Under the pieces are notes generated by a model. That model had not been told where the DNA came from. It saw only the letters and a list, made by a program, of their open reading frames with translations, and ran no database searches. A program made the position numbers and the translations under genes. A stretch of DNA of 64,000 bases from Methylophaga nitratireducenticrescens (GTDB taxonomy: Bacteria; Pseudomonadota; Gammaproteobacteria; Nitrosococcales; Methylophagaceae), in assembly GCF_000260985.4 (NCBI RefSeq), contig NC_017857.3, positions 2,365,001 to 2,429,000 of the forward strand, written 5' to 3'. Shown piece after piece: positions 1 to 10,616 of the stretch. Positions within the stretch are counted from its first letter, which is position 1, and each line of letters begins with the position of its first letter.

Positions 1-33
1 AGGTAATTTTTACTTACTTTGGTGCTGGTAAAT

Positions 34-1056
34 CTAGAAATTGGTAAATAGTTGACGATATGCTCTAGGCGAACACCCGTAATATTTTTTAAAAATCCGG
101 CTGAAATGGGACATATTGTTAAAACCATATTGCATAGCAATCTGGGTAATCGAAAGGTGAGCATAAAAAGCGCTTGCCAGTCAATGCCGACACAACTCCA
201 ATCTCTCTTCCGTCAGGGAGCGCATTAGCGAGGTATTTTCTTCATTGAATAAGTTGTTGAGATAACGTTTCGATAAGCCTGTCGCATCGGCAATTTTTGT
301 TGCAGTGAGTTCTGGGTCGCTCATTGCACTCTTTATATATTGTTTGAGACGTATCAACATAATCTGACGGTGGCTGGTTGTTGTCAGCTTATTTTGAATA
401 ATCTGCCCTAGTGACAAGGTCAACATATCGACCACTGGCTGCGATAATGATTGAAACTGTGGTCTGGAAAATTGTTCCAGTTGTATAACGGTAGATTGAA
501 TAAAACTACTGGTGACTGATCCAATGCCCTCAGCCGAAGGAATCCGGGTAGCTGTAATTCTTCCAATATTATTTAGCCGTGGATCCAGAATCTTGCGGGG
601 GATAGAAATCAATATCTTGGAAAAAGCTTCTGGAATGGTAATTCTGTGCGGCTCTGTCGCGTCATAAATCGTCATTTCACCTGGTTTTAGAAAAACTTCT
701 CTCCCGCCCTGCTCTAACTTGTACTTCCCGGATGTAAGCAGGACCATGAAATAATAGTCCTGAATTGAATGGGAAGGTTCTTGAGGTAACCGCTCCAACG
801 TAATTGCATTGGATTGAATGGGTGACAGCCTTACACCTTCTTGCCAGGGATAAATCAACATATCATTGAACAACACCATATCCTGAGGCGGCGTAATATC
901 GACGTTAGCATATTCCCGACCAATGACTTCTTTCAGCCACTCTACCCGCTGACCGCTGGGTTGTTGCTCAGTACAGAATCGCTGCCCACCGAGACGAACA
1001 AGCGAATCAGGACCATCAGCTCTCTGGTCTGGAGGAGCAATCAGTGCGTTTGTCAT
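34..1056 (-). pseudogene. AraC-family transcriptional regulator interrupted by an in-frame TGA
   Basis: The first 291 codons give an N-terminal sensing domain (about residues 40-190) and the first helix-turn-helix of an AraC-type DNA-binding domain (residues 240-275, with TATKIADATGLSKRYLNNLF). A TGA at 181-183 then stops translation. Reading on in the same frame restores the second half of the domain, including [20 protein letters not shown] and a GCSPRAYRQ ending, up to a TAG at 34-36. The stop therefore removes the second helix-turn-helix. A CGA to TGA change would explain it. The reading frame after the stop is intact, so the damage is recent, or the stop is a sequencing error or is read through. 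It is divergent from the membrane-protein gene at 1162 and may once have regulated it. Confidence 0.85.
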
Positions 1057-1161
1057 AACTCATCACCCAAATGTACAAGGATTTCTGCCGTTAGAGTAAA
1101 GAATACTCATTTTAAGCTCGGCATACTGTTGTTGTATTTCAGAATAATAACAGGAGAGAGT

Positions 1162-1635
1162 ATGAAACAGAATGATAACCACACCGGTAATGTGGTGCTG
1201 ATAAGAGGAGCATGCTTATGGATATTGATGGCTTTATTACTGGCTTGGTCACTCGTTGGTATCTATAACCAGATTGGCTTTCTGGAGACTTTATTTCCGG
1301 GTAAACCTATGCGAGTGCTGCAGGCACACATCGACTTTTTACTGATGAGTGCTTTGATTCTGGGATTTTATGCTGCAAGGATTGGATTGCCATGGCATGT
1401 TCGCTGGGCGATGGTAACAGGAGCATTTACCAATTCCAGTCTTTTTTTATTGTATGCAATGTTTCCTGTACTGGATCCGCTATCAGAAACTTATATCCCA
1501 GTGGGTATCTGGTTCACAGCTTTTAATATCTATCTGTATTCGAGTCTATTAATAACCAGTTATGGCTTTGGTAAAGCTGCAGTCATTATATTTCGAACTA
1601 CGCTTGAGGATGAATCATGCGCAAAAAAATTGTAA
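1162..1635 (+). CDS. small integral membrane protein, four predicted helices
   Basis: 157 residues with hydrophobic segments at roughly 16-38, 55-72, 82-105 and 115-140, so a four-helix inner-membrane protein. The start is the ATG preceded by CAGGAGAGAG, which rules out the longer upstream frame that runs through the divergent AraC gene. Size, helix count and a conserved-looking AHIDFLLM segment after the first helix recall styrene-oxide isomerase and hydroxylaminobenzene mutase type proteins. That is a resemblance of architecture only, with no demonstrated homology. The divergent AraC-type regulator is the likely former controller. Confidence 0.65.
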   Translation: MKQNDNHTGNVVLIRGACLWILMALLLAWSLVGIYNQIGFLETLFPGKPMRVLQAHIDFLLMSALILGFYAARIGLPWHVRWAMVTGAFTNSSLFLLYAMFPVLDPLSETYIPVGIWFTAFNIYLYSSLLITSYGFGKAAVIIFRTTLEDESCAKKL

Positions 1636-1688
1636 GCGGTGTGGTCGCCAAGTTATCTAACACTGTGACGCAGATTAAAGCTCTTTAG
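1617..1688 (+). CDS. possible 23-residue ORF overlapping the end of the membrane-protein gene
   Basis: An ATG inside the last codons of the membrane-protein gene opens a frame coding for a short basic peptide that begins MRKKIVSGVVAKLSN and ends at a TAG before the tyrS 3' end. The overlap is typical of translational coupling, so this may be the stump of a longer downstream gene lost by deletion. No domain is recognisable. It may be chance. Confidence 0.25.
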   Translation: MRKKIVSGVVAKLSNTVTQIKAL

Positions 1689-1697
1689 AACATAGAA

Positions 1698-2897
1698 TTA
1701 GTTGGTGCTGATACGGGCAAACTTGCGCTTTCCTACCTGAAACACACCTTCGACGCCAGCCCCAATTATTAAGGATTTATCCTCTACTTTTTCGCCGTCG
1801 ATTTTGACAGCACCCTGCTGGATCATGCGCATTGCATCTGAGGTGCTACTTGTCAGCCCGGCTTCTTTAAGGACATTGGCTATTGGCATACCTTCTGCTC
1901 CAACAGTCAACGTTACTTCAGTGATGTCGTCGGGGATTTCGCCCTTTTTGAATTGATTTTCAAAATCCTGGCGAGCTTGTGGCCCAGCATCTTCGCCATG
2001 AAAGCGAGAAACAATTTCCTCAGCAAATAACTTTTTAATCTCAACCGGATTCCGGCCCTCTGCTGTTGATTGCTTCCAATCAGCAATTTCATCTAATGAC
2101 TTAAAACTGAGCAGCTCAATATAACGCCACATCAGTTCATCGGAAATTGACATGAGCTTGCCAAAGATATCCTTCGGACTTTCATCGATACCAATATAGT
2201 TACCCAGCGATTTTGACATTTTCTGCACACCATCCAGCCCAACCAGAAGTGGCATCGTCAGAACACACTGGGGTGATTTCCCATAAGCCTTTTGTAATTC
2301 TCGTCCCATCAACAAGTTAAATTTCTGATCCGTTCCACCCAGCTCTACATCAGCATCAAGCACAACGGAGTCATATCCTTGAATTAAAGGATACAAAAAC
2401 TCATGAATAGCAATAGATTGGCCGGTTGTGTAACGTTTGTGAAAGTCATCACGCTCCAGCATACGGGCAACGGTATGGTGAGAAGCTAACCGAATCATAT
2501 CCGCAGAAGACAACTCGTTCATCCAATGCGAATTAAAAACAACCTGAGTGCGAGCTGGATCCAGAATTTTGAATACTTGTTGTTGGTATGTTTCCGCATT
2601 GCATTTGACCTGTTCAGGCGTTAATGGCTGTCGCGTCACATTTTTACCGGTTGGATCGCCGATCATCCCGGTAAAATCGCCAATCAAAAATAGAATCTCG
2701 TGTCCCAATTCCTGAAACAGACGTAACTTGTTGAGGAGTACCGTATGCCCAAGATGCAAGTCTGGTGCAGTAGGGTCAAAACCAGCTTTAATACGCAGTG
2801 GCTTGCCGCTTTCCAGCTTTTCTATCAGTTCTTTTTCGACCAGAATTTCTTCTGCTCCACGACGGATTTCTGCCAAGGTTTCTTGTACAGTTGTCAT
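1698..2897 (-). CDS. tyrS: tyrosyl-tRNA synthetase
   Basis: Class I aminoacyl-tRNA synthetase that charges tRNA-Tyr in the cytoplasm. The HIGH-type motif is HLGHT near residue 43, the KMSKS motif is intact near residue 230, and the C-terminal 60 residues form an S4 RNA-binding domain. At about 399 residues it has the usual length of the TyrZ-like bacterial group. Two ATG codons are adjacent (2900 and 2897). GGAG lies 4 and 7 bases before them, so the second was preferred. The longer frame upstream runs into the divergent peptidase promoter region and is not coding. The gene is divergent from the M23 peptidase, a common arrangement in gammaproteobacteria. Confidence 0.97.
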   Translation of the reverse strand: MTTVQETLAEIRRGAEEILVEKELIEKLESGKPLRIKAGFDPTAPDLHLGHTVLLNKLRLFQELGHEILFLIGDFTGMIGDPTGKNVTRQPLTPEQVKCNAETYQQQVFKILDPARTQVVFNSHWMNELSSADMIRLASHHTVARMLERDDFHKRYTTGQSIAIHEFLYPLIQGYDSVVLDADVELGGTDQKFNLLMGRELQKAYGKSPQCVLTMPLLVGLDGVQKMSKSLGNYIGIDESPKDIFGKLMSISDELMWRYIELLSFKSLDEIADWKQSTAEGRNPVEIKKLFAEEIVSRFHGEDAGPQARQDFENQFKKGEIPDDITEVTLTVGAEGMPIANVLKEAGLTSSTSDAMRMIQQGAVKIDGEKVEDKSLIIGAGVEGVFQVGKRKFARISTN

Positions 2898-3019
2898 CAT
2901 CGTTCTCCGCACTTTAAAAATTGGCGGGCAATATAACACAAGATCTTGCCCTGAAGGGGTTTCAATTCTGTGTAAATGCTGAGAGAATTGCACGAATTTA
3001 CTATAAACAGGGAATGCCC

Positions 3020-4612
3020 ATGAAGAAACGTAACAGACTTCTGAGCTCATCACAGCAATCAAAGTTATTTAAATCTGAATCGCTGTCTCCCCATAAAAAC
3101 CGACATATCACTATCTTGTCGTTACTCGCATTAACCGGTATTTTCATCACCGGGATTGTACTTGCTACAAGCGAACCCAGCGCCACGACAAGTCAAACCC
3201 TGCCAGTACAACTCCCGAACATACCTGAAAATGCTGAAGCCACGATCTCAGCATCAGAAACAGCTATTAACTTACCCTCTCAGCCCTCACCGGAACCTAC
3301 ACCCTCAGCTGATATTGTTACCATTCAAGAAGAACAACCTGTTACCACGAATGCTGCTTTGAATGAATCTGCTGAAATTGAACGGTTACATCTGAATCAA
3401 CCGAAAGCAGCCAGTGAAAATGAATCAGACATCACTATTCTAAACGATGCTTTATCAGCGTCTCCAGCTGACAATGTAACCACTTCAGATGAATTGAGTT
3501 GGCAAGAAGTTAAAGTAAAATCAGGCGATAACCTGTCCTTGATTTTCCCCCGTGTAGGTTTAACGGCACGTGATGTATATCTTGTTGCGCAGACAGCTGG
3601 TGAAGATGCAAAAGCTCTTCTCAATCTCAAACCCGGTCAGGTACTTCGTTTTGGAACAGTGACGGATAATGAGCAGAAGCTGGTACTGAAACAGCTGCAA
3701 TTACAATTAACTCCCATGAAAACATTGATCTTAACGTCAACTGAAAAAGGCTTTGAAACAGATCTCATTGAACGGGAACTTGATAAGCATCGTCAATTGG
3801 TTGCAGGTGAAATTCAAAGTTCACTCTTTTTAGATGCCCAGAAAGCCGGCATGTCAGACAAGTTAATTATGCAAATGGCGCATATTTTCGGTTGGGATAT
3901 CGATTTTGCATTGGATTTACGTCAAGGTGACAGTTTCAAAGTTATTTATAATGAAAATTTCCTGGATGGAGAGAAGATTGCTGATGGTGAAATTCTGGCA
4001 GCAGAATTTACCAATCGCGGCAAAACCTTCCGAGCTATTCGGTTCACTGACAACAATGGTGAAAGTCGTTTTTACACCCCAGACGGCGACAGCATGCGTA
4101 AAGCTTTTACTCGTACCCCTGTTCCCATTTCACGTATAAGCTCAGGCTTTAATCCAAATCGTAAACACCCTGTATTAAAAACTAACCGTCCCCACCGTGG
4201 TGTTGACTACGCTGCTGCAACTGGAACACCTATTCTGGCGACTGGCGATGGCAAAGTAGCATTCGTTGGTAATAAGGGCGGTTATGGTCGTACAGTTATC
4301 CTGTCACATGGTGGACGATACACCACGCTATTTGCCCATATGTCTAAATACAAGAGTGGTATTCGCGCTGGCCAACGGGTAAGACAAGGTGAAGTCATTG
4401 GATATATTGGTAGCAGTGGACTGGCAACCGGGCCACATTTGCATTACGAATTCCGAGTCGACGGCGTACATAAAAATCCATTAACCGTCACTTTACCAAA
4501 AGCTGAACCAATCCCTGGTCAATATCTGACAGAGTTCAAAACGCAGTCACAAACATTACTTGCCAGTTTGGATAATCTGCAAGTTCCAACATTGGCATTA
4601 CGTCAAGACTAG
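3020..4612 (+). CDS. M23 family murein endopeptidase, MepM-like
   Basis: 530-residue bitopic envelope protein predicted to cut peptidoglycan cross-links. After a basic N-terminus there is one membrane helix (about residues 28-48) and a low-complexity Pro/Thr/Glu linker. A LysM/OapA-like region follows ([11 protein letters not shown], near residue 165), then a second N-terminal-like domain and a C-terminal LytM/M23 domain. The zinc and active-site motifs [20 protein letters not shown] and GPHLHYEF are all present, so it is predicted active. The ATG at 3020 follows CAGGGA with good spacing, and the ATG at 3014 is an alternative. It is followed after 11 bases by anmK, linking murein cleavage and recycling. 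Confidence 0.93.
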   Translation: MKKRNRLLSSSQQSKLFKSESLSPHKNRHITILSLLALTGIFITGIVLATSEPSATTSQTLPVQLPNIPENAEATISASETAINLPSQPSPEPTPSADIVTIQEEQPVTTNAALNESAEIERLHLNQPKAASENESDITILNDALSASPADNVTTSDELSWQEVKVKSGDNLSLIFPRVGLTARDVYLVAQTAGEDAKALLNLKPGQVLRFGTVTDNEQKLVLKQLQLQLTPMKTLILTSTEKGFETDLIERELDKHRQLVAGEIQSSLFLDAQKAGMSDKLIMQMAHIFGWDIDFALDLRQGDSFKVIYNENFLDGEKIADGEILAAEFTNRGKTFRAIRFTDNNGESRFYTPDGDSMRKAFTRTPVPISRISSGFNPNRKHPVLKTNRPHRGVDYAAATGTPILATGDGKVAFVGNKGGYGRTVILSHGGRYTTLFAHMSKYKSGIRAGQRVRQGEVIGYIGSSGLATGPHLHYEFRVDGVHKNPLTVTLPKAEPIPGQYLTEFKTQSQTLLASLDNLQVPTLALRQD

Positions 4613-4623
4613 CTATATCAGAG

Positions 4624-5751
4624 ATGGGACTTTATGTCGGTGTAATGTCAGGCACGAGTCTTGATGCAATTGATGCTGCATTAATCGAGACATCACCGAC
4701 CGACCAACCGAAATTAATTGGTTTTCATAGTGCGGATTTTTCAAAAGATCTGCAAACTGCTTTAAGAACATTGATCTGTTCTCAACAATGTCAGCTATCC
4801 CAATTAGGGGAGCTCGACATCCAGCTTGGCCATGCCTATGCAGAAGCGATTCTTAATCTACTGGAATCTTCAGATGTATCACCTCATCAAGTTGATGGTA
4901 TTGGTTGTCATGGTCAGACAGTTTTCCACTCTCCTGACTCAATTTATCCCTTTAGCATGCAAATCGGCAATGGTAATGTTATTGCTGAAAAAACCGGTAT
5001 AACCACAGTATGTGATTTCCGCCAGCGTGATATGGTAAATGGAGGTCAGGGAGCACCATTAGTTCCAGCATTCCACGCAGCTATTTTTCGTTCTGATAGT
5101 GAAAACAGGGTCATCGTCAATATTGGTGGCATTAGTAATATCACCATCTTAACGAAAGCTCCACATAGTTCACTTCAAGGATTTGATACCGGGCCCGGTA
5201 ACACCTTAATGGATTCCTGGATACAAAAGCATCAACATCAGGCTTTTGATAATGATGGGATATGGGCTGAAGGTGGGCAGGTTAATCAATCCCTGTTATT
5301 AACTTTAAAGTCTGATCCCTATTTCAAACGGGAGATCCCTAAAAGCACGGGTTGTGAATTATTTAACCAAAACTGGTTAATGAAGCAGATAATCACTGCT
5401 AATTGCGAAGATCTACCACCACAGGATATTCAAGCCACACTCTTGGCATTAACCTCGTCGACAATTGCAGATGCTATTCATCAATACGCTGCTCAAACAG
5501 ACAAACTTTATATCTGTGGTGGTGGGGCAAAAAACACTGCTTTAGTTGAGCAACTAAGGAAGGATTTATCCCCGATTATGGTTTCTACTACTGCTGAAAT
5601 CGGTTTAGACCCTCAATGGGTTGAGTCGGCCGCCTTTGCATGGTTTGCTGAACAGACTTTGCAACATAATGAACTTGATTTGCGTCATTTAACAGGTGCT
5701 CGGCAACCTAGTATATTAGGTGCCGTCTATTGGTCCAGAAAAGCCTCGTAG
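4624..5751 (+). CDS. anmK: anhydro-N-acetylmuramic acid kinase
   Basis: 375 residues, full length. The enzyme phosphorylates 1,6-anhydro-MurNAc, released by lytic transglycosylases, to MurNAc-6-P during cell-wall recycling. The N-terminal phosphate-binding loop GVMSGTSLDAIDAAL, the DFRQRDMVNGGQGAPLVPAF segment and the C-terminal ICGGGAKN motif mark the ASKHA kinase fold. It lies directly behind the M23 peptidase, probably in one operon. Its last 25 bases overlap the 3' end of gcvH on the other strand. Confidence 0.96.
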   Translation: MGLYVGVMSGTSLDAIDAALIETSPTDQPKLIGFHSADFSKDLQTALRTLICSQQCQLSQLGELDIQLGHAYAEAILNLLESSDVSPHQVDGIGCHGQTVFHSPDSIYPFSMQIGNGNVIAEKTGITTVCDFRQRDMVNGGQGAPLVPAFHAAIFRSDSENRVIVNIGGISNITILTKAPHSSLQGFDTGPGNTLMDSWIQKHQHQAFDNDGIWAEGGQVNQSLLLTLKSDPYFKREIPKSTGCELFNQNWLMKQIITANCEDLPPQDIQATLLALTSSTIADAIHQYAAQTDKLYICGGGAKNTALVEQLRKDLSPIMVSTTAEIGLDPQWVESAAFAWFAEQTLQHNELDLRHLTGARQPSILGAVYWSRKAS

Positions 5752-6116
5752 TCCGCTGCACTCATCAATTCTGCCGCTATTTCTTCATACGGAGCTTCAG
5801 AGCGAAAACGCACAATCCATCCATTGTTAAAAGGCTCCTGATTAATCAGTTCAGGCATTTCGACTAACTGCTGATTAATGGCAATAATTTCTCCATGAAT
5901 CGGCATAATTACATCGGATGCTGATTTTACCGATTCGATCACTGCACATCCTTCACCCGCTGCAAACTGCTGTCCTTCGGCAGGCAACTCGATAAAAACA
6001 ATATCTCCCAGGCTATCCTGAGCATGCTCTGTAATACCAAGCGTAAAAATCCCATCTCCCTGTTCTTCCAGCCAAATATGGGACTCACTAAAAAAATAAT
6101 CATCTGTATTATTCAT
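5727..6116 (-). CDS. gcvH: glycine cleavage system H protein
   Basis: 129-residue lipoyl carrier protein. The lipoylation motif ESVKSASD sits near residue 65, the normal place, and the flanking beta-barrel sequence is well kept. No gcvT or gcvP is seen in this window, so this copy is separated from the other cleavage-system genes. Its start overlaps the last 8 bases of malQ, so it is probably translated from the malQ message, an unusual partner. It may serve the glycine cleavage complex encoded elsewhere, or lipoate relay. Confidence 0.93.
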   Translation of the reverse strand: MNNTDDYFFSESHIWLEEQGDGIFTLGITEHAQDSLGDIVFIELPAEGQQFAAGEGCAVIESVKSASDVIMPIHGEIIAINQQLVEMPELINQEPFNNGWIVRFRSEAPYEEIAAELMSAADYEAFLDQ

Positions 6117-7566
6117 GAATGATACGTCCGTATAGCTGATTTAATTGTCTTAACTTATCAGAGCAATATTCTGGAAGCATATTCCAGTCAAATTGCCATT
6201 TCCAGTTACCCTCCGTAGTTCCAGGAATGTTCATCCGATGCTCTGATTCTAACTCAAGTAAATCCTGCATAGGAATAACAGCAAGCTGTGAGACTGATTT
6301 TAATGCTACTCGAATAAGTAACCAGGGCATTGCTTCATCGCTGGTTCCAATATATTGATGCAAATGCTGTCGGGCTGCATCATCAAGTTCATGATACCAG
6401 CCAAGACTGGTATTGTTATCATGAGTACCGGTATAGGTAATACTCTCTCTGCAATGCTGATGAGGCAGATACGGATTATCAGCATCGCCTCCAAATGCAA
6501 ATTGCAAAATCTTCATGCCAGGCATAGCAAACTTTTCACGCAGAGCAGTTACCTCCTCAGTGATGATGCCCAGATCTTCTGCAACAAGCGGAAGCTCCCC
6601 AAATTTTGCGACCAGTCTATTAAATAAAGCTTCACCTGGGGCTTTACCCCACTCGCCTTCCATTGCTGTTTCGCAACTGGCTGGAATTTCCCAGCATGAC
6701 TCAAAACCCCTGAAATGATCTATACGGATTAAATCAAACAGCTCCAGTTGGGTCGACAAACGTTTTACCCACCAATCAAAATTTTCATCAATGTGCGCCT
6801 GCCATTCATAAAGCGGATTCCCCCATCGTTGTCCTGTTGTGGAGAAATAGTCTGGCGGAACACCGGTTACTTTTGTAGCGTGTCCTGTTTCATCCAGAGT
6901 AAATAGCTCAGGTGCTGCCCAAACATCTGCACTGTCATGAGCAACAAATATTGGCATATCACCGAACAATTTGACGTGATTTTGATTGGCATAGGTTTTT
7001 AAGTTATTCCATTGCTGAAAAAAAAGAAATTGTTCAAAGCGACGAATATTCAGGGATTCGGCACGCTGCTCAGCCAGGTCTTTCAACGCAGCCGGATCTC
7101 GGTCACGAAATTCAACTGGCCAGTCAAACCAAGGCAGCGCATGATTCAGATTGCGTATCTCACGATACAAAACATAATCTTCCAGCCAGAATGCCTGTCG
7201 CTGACAAAAGCTATCAAACGCTGCCCAGTCAGCTTCATTAGCGTTTTCGTAGAATTGCTTGTAAGCATTTGCCACGATTGTGTAGATTTTTTTACCCGCC
7301 AGCTCTTCGGTGTGTACCCAAGGTTGAGCTTTAATATAAGCTTCACATAATAGTTTGTTATTGCCAGCGTGAGCCGATAAACATTGATAGGGCGAACCAT
7401 CATCATGTGTAGGTCCTAATGGCAGCATTTGCCAGACTGTTACCCCTGACTGGTGCAAGAAATCAACAAAACGGTAGGCATCAGCCCCTAAGTTTCTATT
7501 GGGTAAACTGGTGATATGCAGCAGTACACCCGTTCGACGGTTATCAAAAATATGTGCTTGTTTCAT
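6109..7566 (-). CDS. malQ: 4-alpha-glucanotransferase (amylomaltase)
   Basis: 485-residue GH77 enzyme that transfers alpha-1,4-glucan segments between maltodextrins. Visible GH77 features are GVLLHITSLPN near the N-terminus, LPLGPTHDDGSPYQC, the nucleophile region DLIRIDHFRGFE, the acid/base region PLVAEDLG and the TGTHDNNT motif. The ATG at 7566 lies directly after the GH57 stop codon. An in-frame TTG just before it is less likely. Together with the GH57 enzyme and glgC it forms a minus-strand glycogen/maltodextrin operon. Confidence 0.96.
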   Translation of the reverse strand: MKQAHIFDNRRTGVLLHITSLPNRNLGADAYRFVDFLHQSGVTVWQMLPLGPTHDDGSPYQCLSAHAGNNKLLCEAYIKAQPWVHTEELAGKKIYTIVANAYKQFYENANEADWAAFDSFCQRQAFWLEDYVLYREIRNLNHALPWFDWPVEFRDRDPAALKDLAEQRAESLNIRRFEQFLFFQQWNNLKTYANQNHVKLFGDMPIFVAHDSADVWAAPELFTLDETGHATKVTGVPPDYFSTTGQRWGNPLYEWQAHIDENFDWWVKRLSTQLELFDLIRIDHFRGFESCWEIPASCETAMEGEWGKAPGEALFNRLVAKFGELPLVAEDLGIITEEVTALREKFAMPGMKILQFAFGGDADNPYLPHQHCRESITYTGTHDNNTSLGWYHELDDAARQHLHQYIGTSDEAMPWLLIRVALKSVSQLAVIPMQDLLELESEHRMNIPGTTEGNWKWQFDWNMLPEYCSDKLRQLNQLYGRIIHE

Positions 7567-7569
7567 CAA

Positions 7570-9252
7570 TTAGCCGCCACGACGCATCGTACCGCCCTGC
7601 TCAGCATCCCCTCCTCCTAATGACACAACCTCTGACAATATTTGAGGCACTTCTTCTCCCAACATTTGATAAAGATTTGATAAATGCAAACGGAACAGCC
7701 GTTCAAAATCACTGACACTATCAGCTGCGTTGTAATCGCCAAACCACCAGAACCAGTCCGATCCCTCGCAAATAGCCAGCTGTTTATCGATTGCCTGTAG
7801 CAGATCGTCGTCAATCGCTGTAGCAGAAATTTTTTCGTCATACACCTGTTTTGCCTGACTCAACAGATCCCATGCACGATTTTTATCAACATCACCAATC
7901 CAGGTGGAGAAAGTACCGTAAACCCAGCTACCGGCTACCATTTCAGGTAATAACGCGGGTTTAACGCCGTTCTCCAGACAATCAGAGAAAGTTGTCAATT
8001 CTATATCCGGATGTCTGGAAAGCTGTTTATAAAGGTTTTGCAAAAAGTAAAACCCATTATAGGAATAATGTTCCCAGGCATTTTCTCCATCCAGAATGAC
8101 TGAAACAACTCTATCAGGATCATCCTCTGTAGTAGCTTTGATATTGGTCAGATGATAAATAAAGTCGTTAACAGCATCTTCTGCACTCCATTTTGTGTAA
8201 GTAAAACCAATTAAATCGGATAAACCATCATCTCGGAAAAAGCATGCAGGACCTACAGCTTCGAGCTGGTAAGGTTTGTGAATGCTACTATCTGGCAAAG
8301 CACTTTTTTGCAGACTGTTTCGTAAAACATTTTCACCACTGGCTGTCCAATTAAAACCGTGTTTCGCTACTGATTCAATGGTCTGTTTTGAAACCGCACC
8401 TTCAGATGGCCAACAACCTTTGGGACGGAAACCGAAGAATGACTCAAATACCTCAAGGCCTTTTTCCATATGCCATTCGGTACGGGCATCACCACCAGGG
8501 TACTGCCGAATTTGTGGCAACAGAGCATCTGGCATTGCTTCCAGTGTGCTATTGATATCCAGTAATAATGGCACTATCGGATGGGCGTAAGGCGTTACCG
8601 ATAACTCTACTTTTTTAGCTTCCGCGAGTCTTCGATAGCGTGGAATAACATCGCTCAGCAACTCACCAATCACGATCATCAATTGCCGGCGGTCATGAAA
8701 ACTAAATTGCTGACCTTTTTTCATTAAGGCCTGAATACGAATATCGTTGCGTCTCACCGACTCGCCCATCCATACCAGATGGTACCAAACCAGCATATCC
8801 ACCAGGAATTGATCATTAAGGTAGGCCAGACGCTGTTTCTCTTCCAATACCCAGCGTGCCATTTCAGCTAGTTTTGCAAATATGGGAAACGGCGCTATAA
8901 GTTTCTCATCATTGGCGCGCAGACAAGCACTTAGTATTGTCTGGCGTTCTTCAATATGAACCGGTTGTACCGGTGAATCCAGCGCAATTAACAAAGGATC
9001 TTTCAGACACCCCGTCCCTTTAAACCGGCCTTTCAGCTGCTGATCATAATCATCAATCTGTTCCAGCAAGGTAGGTGCGAAATTAACCACCGCACGAGCC
9101 TCAGGGATCTGTTCGAGATGCCAGGCCATATCGACATAATCTTTTATTGCATGCAGATAGGTCCACGGGAGCTGATAGCTTCCTCCCATTGGTTCACTAT
9201 ATTGAGGCTGGTGCATATGCCAGCACAGCACAACTTTTAATTTATCTGACAT
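7570..9252 (-). CDS. glycoside hydrolase family 57 protein
   Basis: 560 residues. GH57 conserved regions are visible: CWHMHQP at residues 10-16, GCWPSEGA near 278-285 holding the likely nucleophile Glu, and [12 protein letters not shown] near 375 holding the likely acid Asp. GH57 members include alpha-amylases, 4-alpha-glucanotransferases and branching enzymes. The exact activity cannot be read from the sequence, but the setting between malQ and glgC points to alpha-glucan remodelling. There is no signal peptide, so it acts in the cytoplasm. The first 11 bases overlap the glgC 3' end, so the genes are translationally coupled. Confidence 0.92.
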   Translation of the reverse strand: MSDKLKVVLCWHMHQPQYSEPMGGSYQLPWTYLHAIKDYVDMAWHLEQIPEARAVVNFAPTLLEQIDDYDQQLKGRFKGTGCLKDPLLIALDSPVQPVHIEERQTILSACLRANDEKLIAPFPIFAKLAEMARWVLEEKQRLAYLNDQFLVDMLVWYHLVWMGESVRRNDIRIQALMKKGQQFSFHDRRQLMIVIGELLSDVIPRYRRLAEAKKVELSVTPYAHPIVPLLLDINSTLEAMPDALLPQIRQYPGGDARTEWHMEKGLEVFESFFGFRPKGCWPSEGAVSKQTIESVAKHGFNWTASGENVLRNSLQKSALPDSSIHKPYQLEAVGPACFFRDDGLSDLIGFTYTKWSAEDAVNDFIYHLTNIKATTEDDPDRVVSVILDGENAWEHYSYNGFYFLQNLYKQLSRHPDIELTTFSDCLENGVKPALLPEMVAGSWVYGTFSTWIGDVDKNRAWDLLSQAKQVYDEKISATAIDDDLLQAIDKQLAICEGSDWFWWFGDYNAADSVSDFERLFRLHLSNLYQMLGEEVPQILSEVVSLGGGDAEQGGTMRRGG

Positions 9253-10510
9253 AACGGTAATTTTGTCCCAGCATTTCAGGCGTTACTAATACAACACCGT
9301 TGGGGGAAACTTCAAAACGTTGTGCATCCAATTCAGGATCTTCGCCTATAACTGTTCCCTCCGGTACGATGCAACCTTTATCAATTACTACGTTTTTCAA
9401 GCGACAATGCCTGCCAACACTAACATCCGGAAGCACCACACTGTCTTCTATAAGACTGAAACTATGAACCTCGACATTAGAAAACAATACTGAATGTCGA
9501 ACAGTGGAACCGGAAATAATGCATCCGCCCGAAACCATTGAGTCCACAGCCATGCCACGACGGTCGTCATCATCAAACACAAACTTGGCAGGTGGCAGTT
9601 GAGCTTGATGAGTCCAGATTGGCCAATCTTCGTCATAAAGGTTAAGCTCAGGTGTTACACCAATCAACTCAAGGTTCGCCGACCAAAACGCATCGATGGT
9701 CCCCACATCACGCCAATATCCAGGGTCGTTGCCCTGTACATCTTTATATGGAAAAGCGACAACTTTATATTGTTCAATTAACGATGGAATAATGTCGTGA
9801 CCAAAGTCATGGCTAGATTTTGGATTATCAGCATCCTTGATCAACTGCTCATAAAGAAAGCCTGCATTAAAAATATAAATTCCCATTGAGGCCAAAGCTA
9901 CATCATCATGACCCGGAAGGGGCGTTGGGTTTGCAGGTTTTTCGTCAAATGCAATGATTCGATGATTCAAATCAACAGACATAACCCCAAAAGCCCTGGC
10001 TTGATCCAGTGGTACTTCAATACAGCCAATGGTCATGTCAGCATTTTGCGCAACATGTTCAGCCAACATATCCCCGTAATCCATTTTATAAATATGATCA
10101 CCTGCTAGAATTAGTACATACTCAGGACCATGATTTCGAAGAATATCGATGTTCTGATACACCGCATCGGCTGTGCCGGTATACCATCCCTGTTCGGTAC
10201 GCTGAGAGGCGGGTAATAACTCCACAAATTCCCCCAGGGCGCCGCGCATAAAGCCCCAGCCTTGTTGTATATGTCTAATCAGTGAATGTGCCTTGTATTG
10301 CGTTAACACACCTACCCTGCGGATCCCGGAATTGACGCAGTTAGATAAGGGAAAATCTATAATCCTGAATTTTCCACCAAAGGGTACTGCGGGTTTTGCA
10401 CGCCAACTCGTCAGTTGTTTTAAGCGTGAACCACGTCCGCCAGCCAGGATCAGTGCCAGAGTATCTCTGGTCAGTCGACTGACAAAACGCGTGCTATTAT
10501 TTTTGGGCAT
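9242..10510 (-). CDS. glgC: glucose-1-phosphate adenylyltransferase (ADP-glucose pyrophosphorylase)
   Basis: 422 residues. The enzyme makes ADP-glucose from glucose-1-P and ATP and commits carbon to glycogen. The nucleotidyltransferase signature [17 protein letters not shown] is near residue 20, followed by [19 protein letters not shown], and a left-handed beta-helix hexapeptide region forms the C-terminus. The ATG at 10510 has GGAG 8 bases upstream and is preferred over a TTG two codons earlier. It is divergent from glgB, and the 106-bp gap must hold both promoters. No glgA (glycogen synthase) is present in the window. Confidence 0.97.
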   Translation of the reverse strand: MPKNNSTRFVSRLTRDTLALILAGGRGSRLKQLTSWRAKPAVPFGGKFRIIDFPLSNCVNSGIRRVGVLTQYKAHSLIRHIQQGWGFMRGALGEFVELLPASQRTEQGWYTGTADAVYQNIDILRNHGPEYVLILAGDHIYKMDYGDMLAEHVAQNADMTIGCIEVPLDQARAFGVMSVDLNHRIIAFDEKPANPTPLPGHDDVALASMGIYIFNAGFLYEQLIKDADNPKSSHDFGHDIIPSLIEQYKVVAFPYKDVQGNDPGYWRDVGTIDAFWSANLELIGVTPELNLYDEDWPIWTHQAQLPPAKFVFDDDDRRGMAVDSMVSGGCIISGSTVRHSVLFSNVEVHSFSLIEDSVVLPDVSVGRHCRLKNVVIDKGCIVPEGTVIGEDPELDAQRFEVSPNGVVLVTPEMLGQNYRYVR

Positions 10511-10616
10511 ATTCAAATCTCCAGCCAGCTATGCAATGAAATATGTTGTAATGGCTTTAAGCGTGCCACATCGTTAAGGTGGACAGCAATAGAAAAATTT
10601 ATGGGACAGTATATCT

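Noticed and set aside
841-1161. N-terminal extension of the membrane-protein frame
   Set aside because: It runs antisense through the AraC gene, and a strong ribosome binding site marks the start at 1162.
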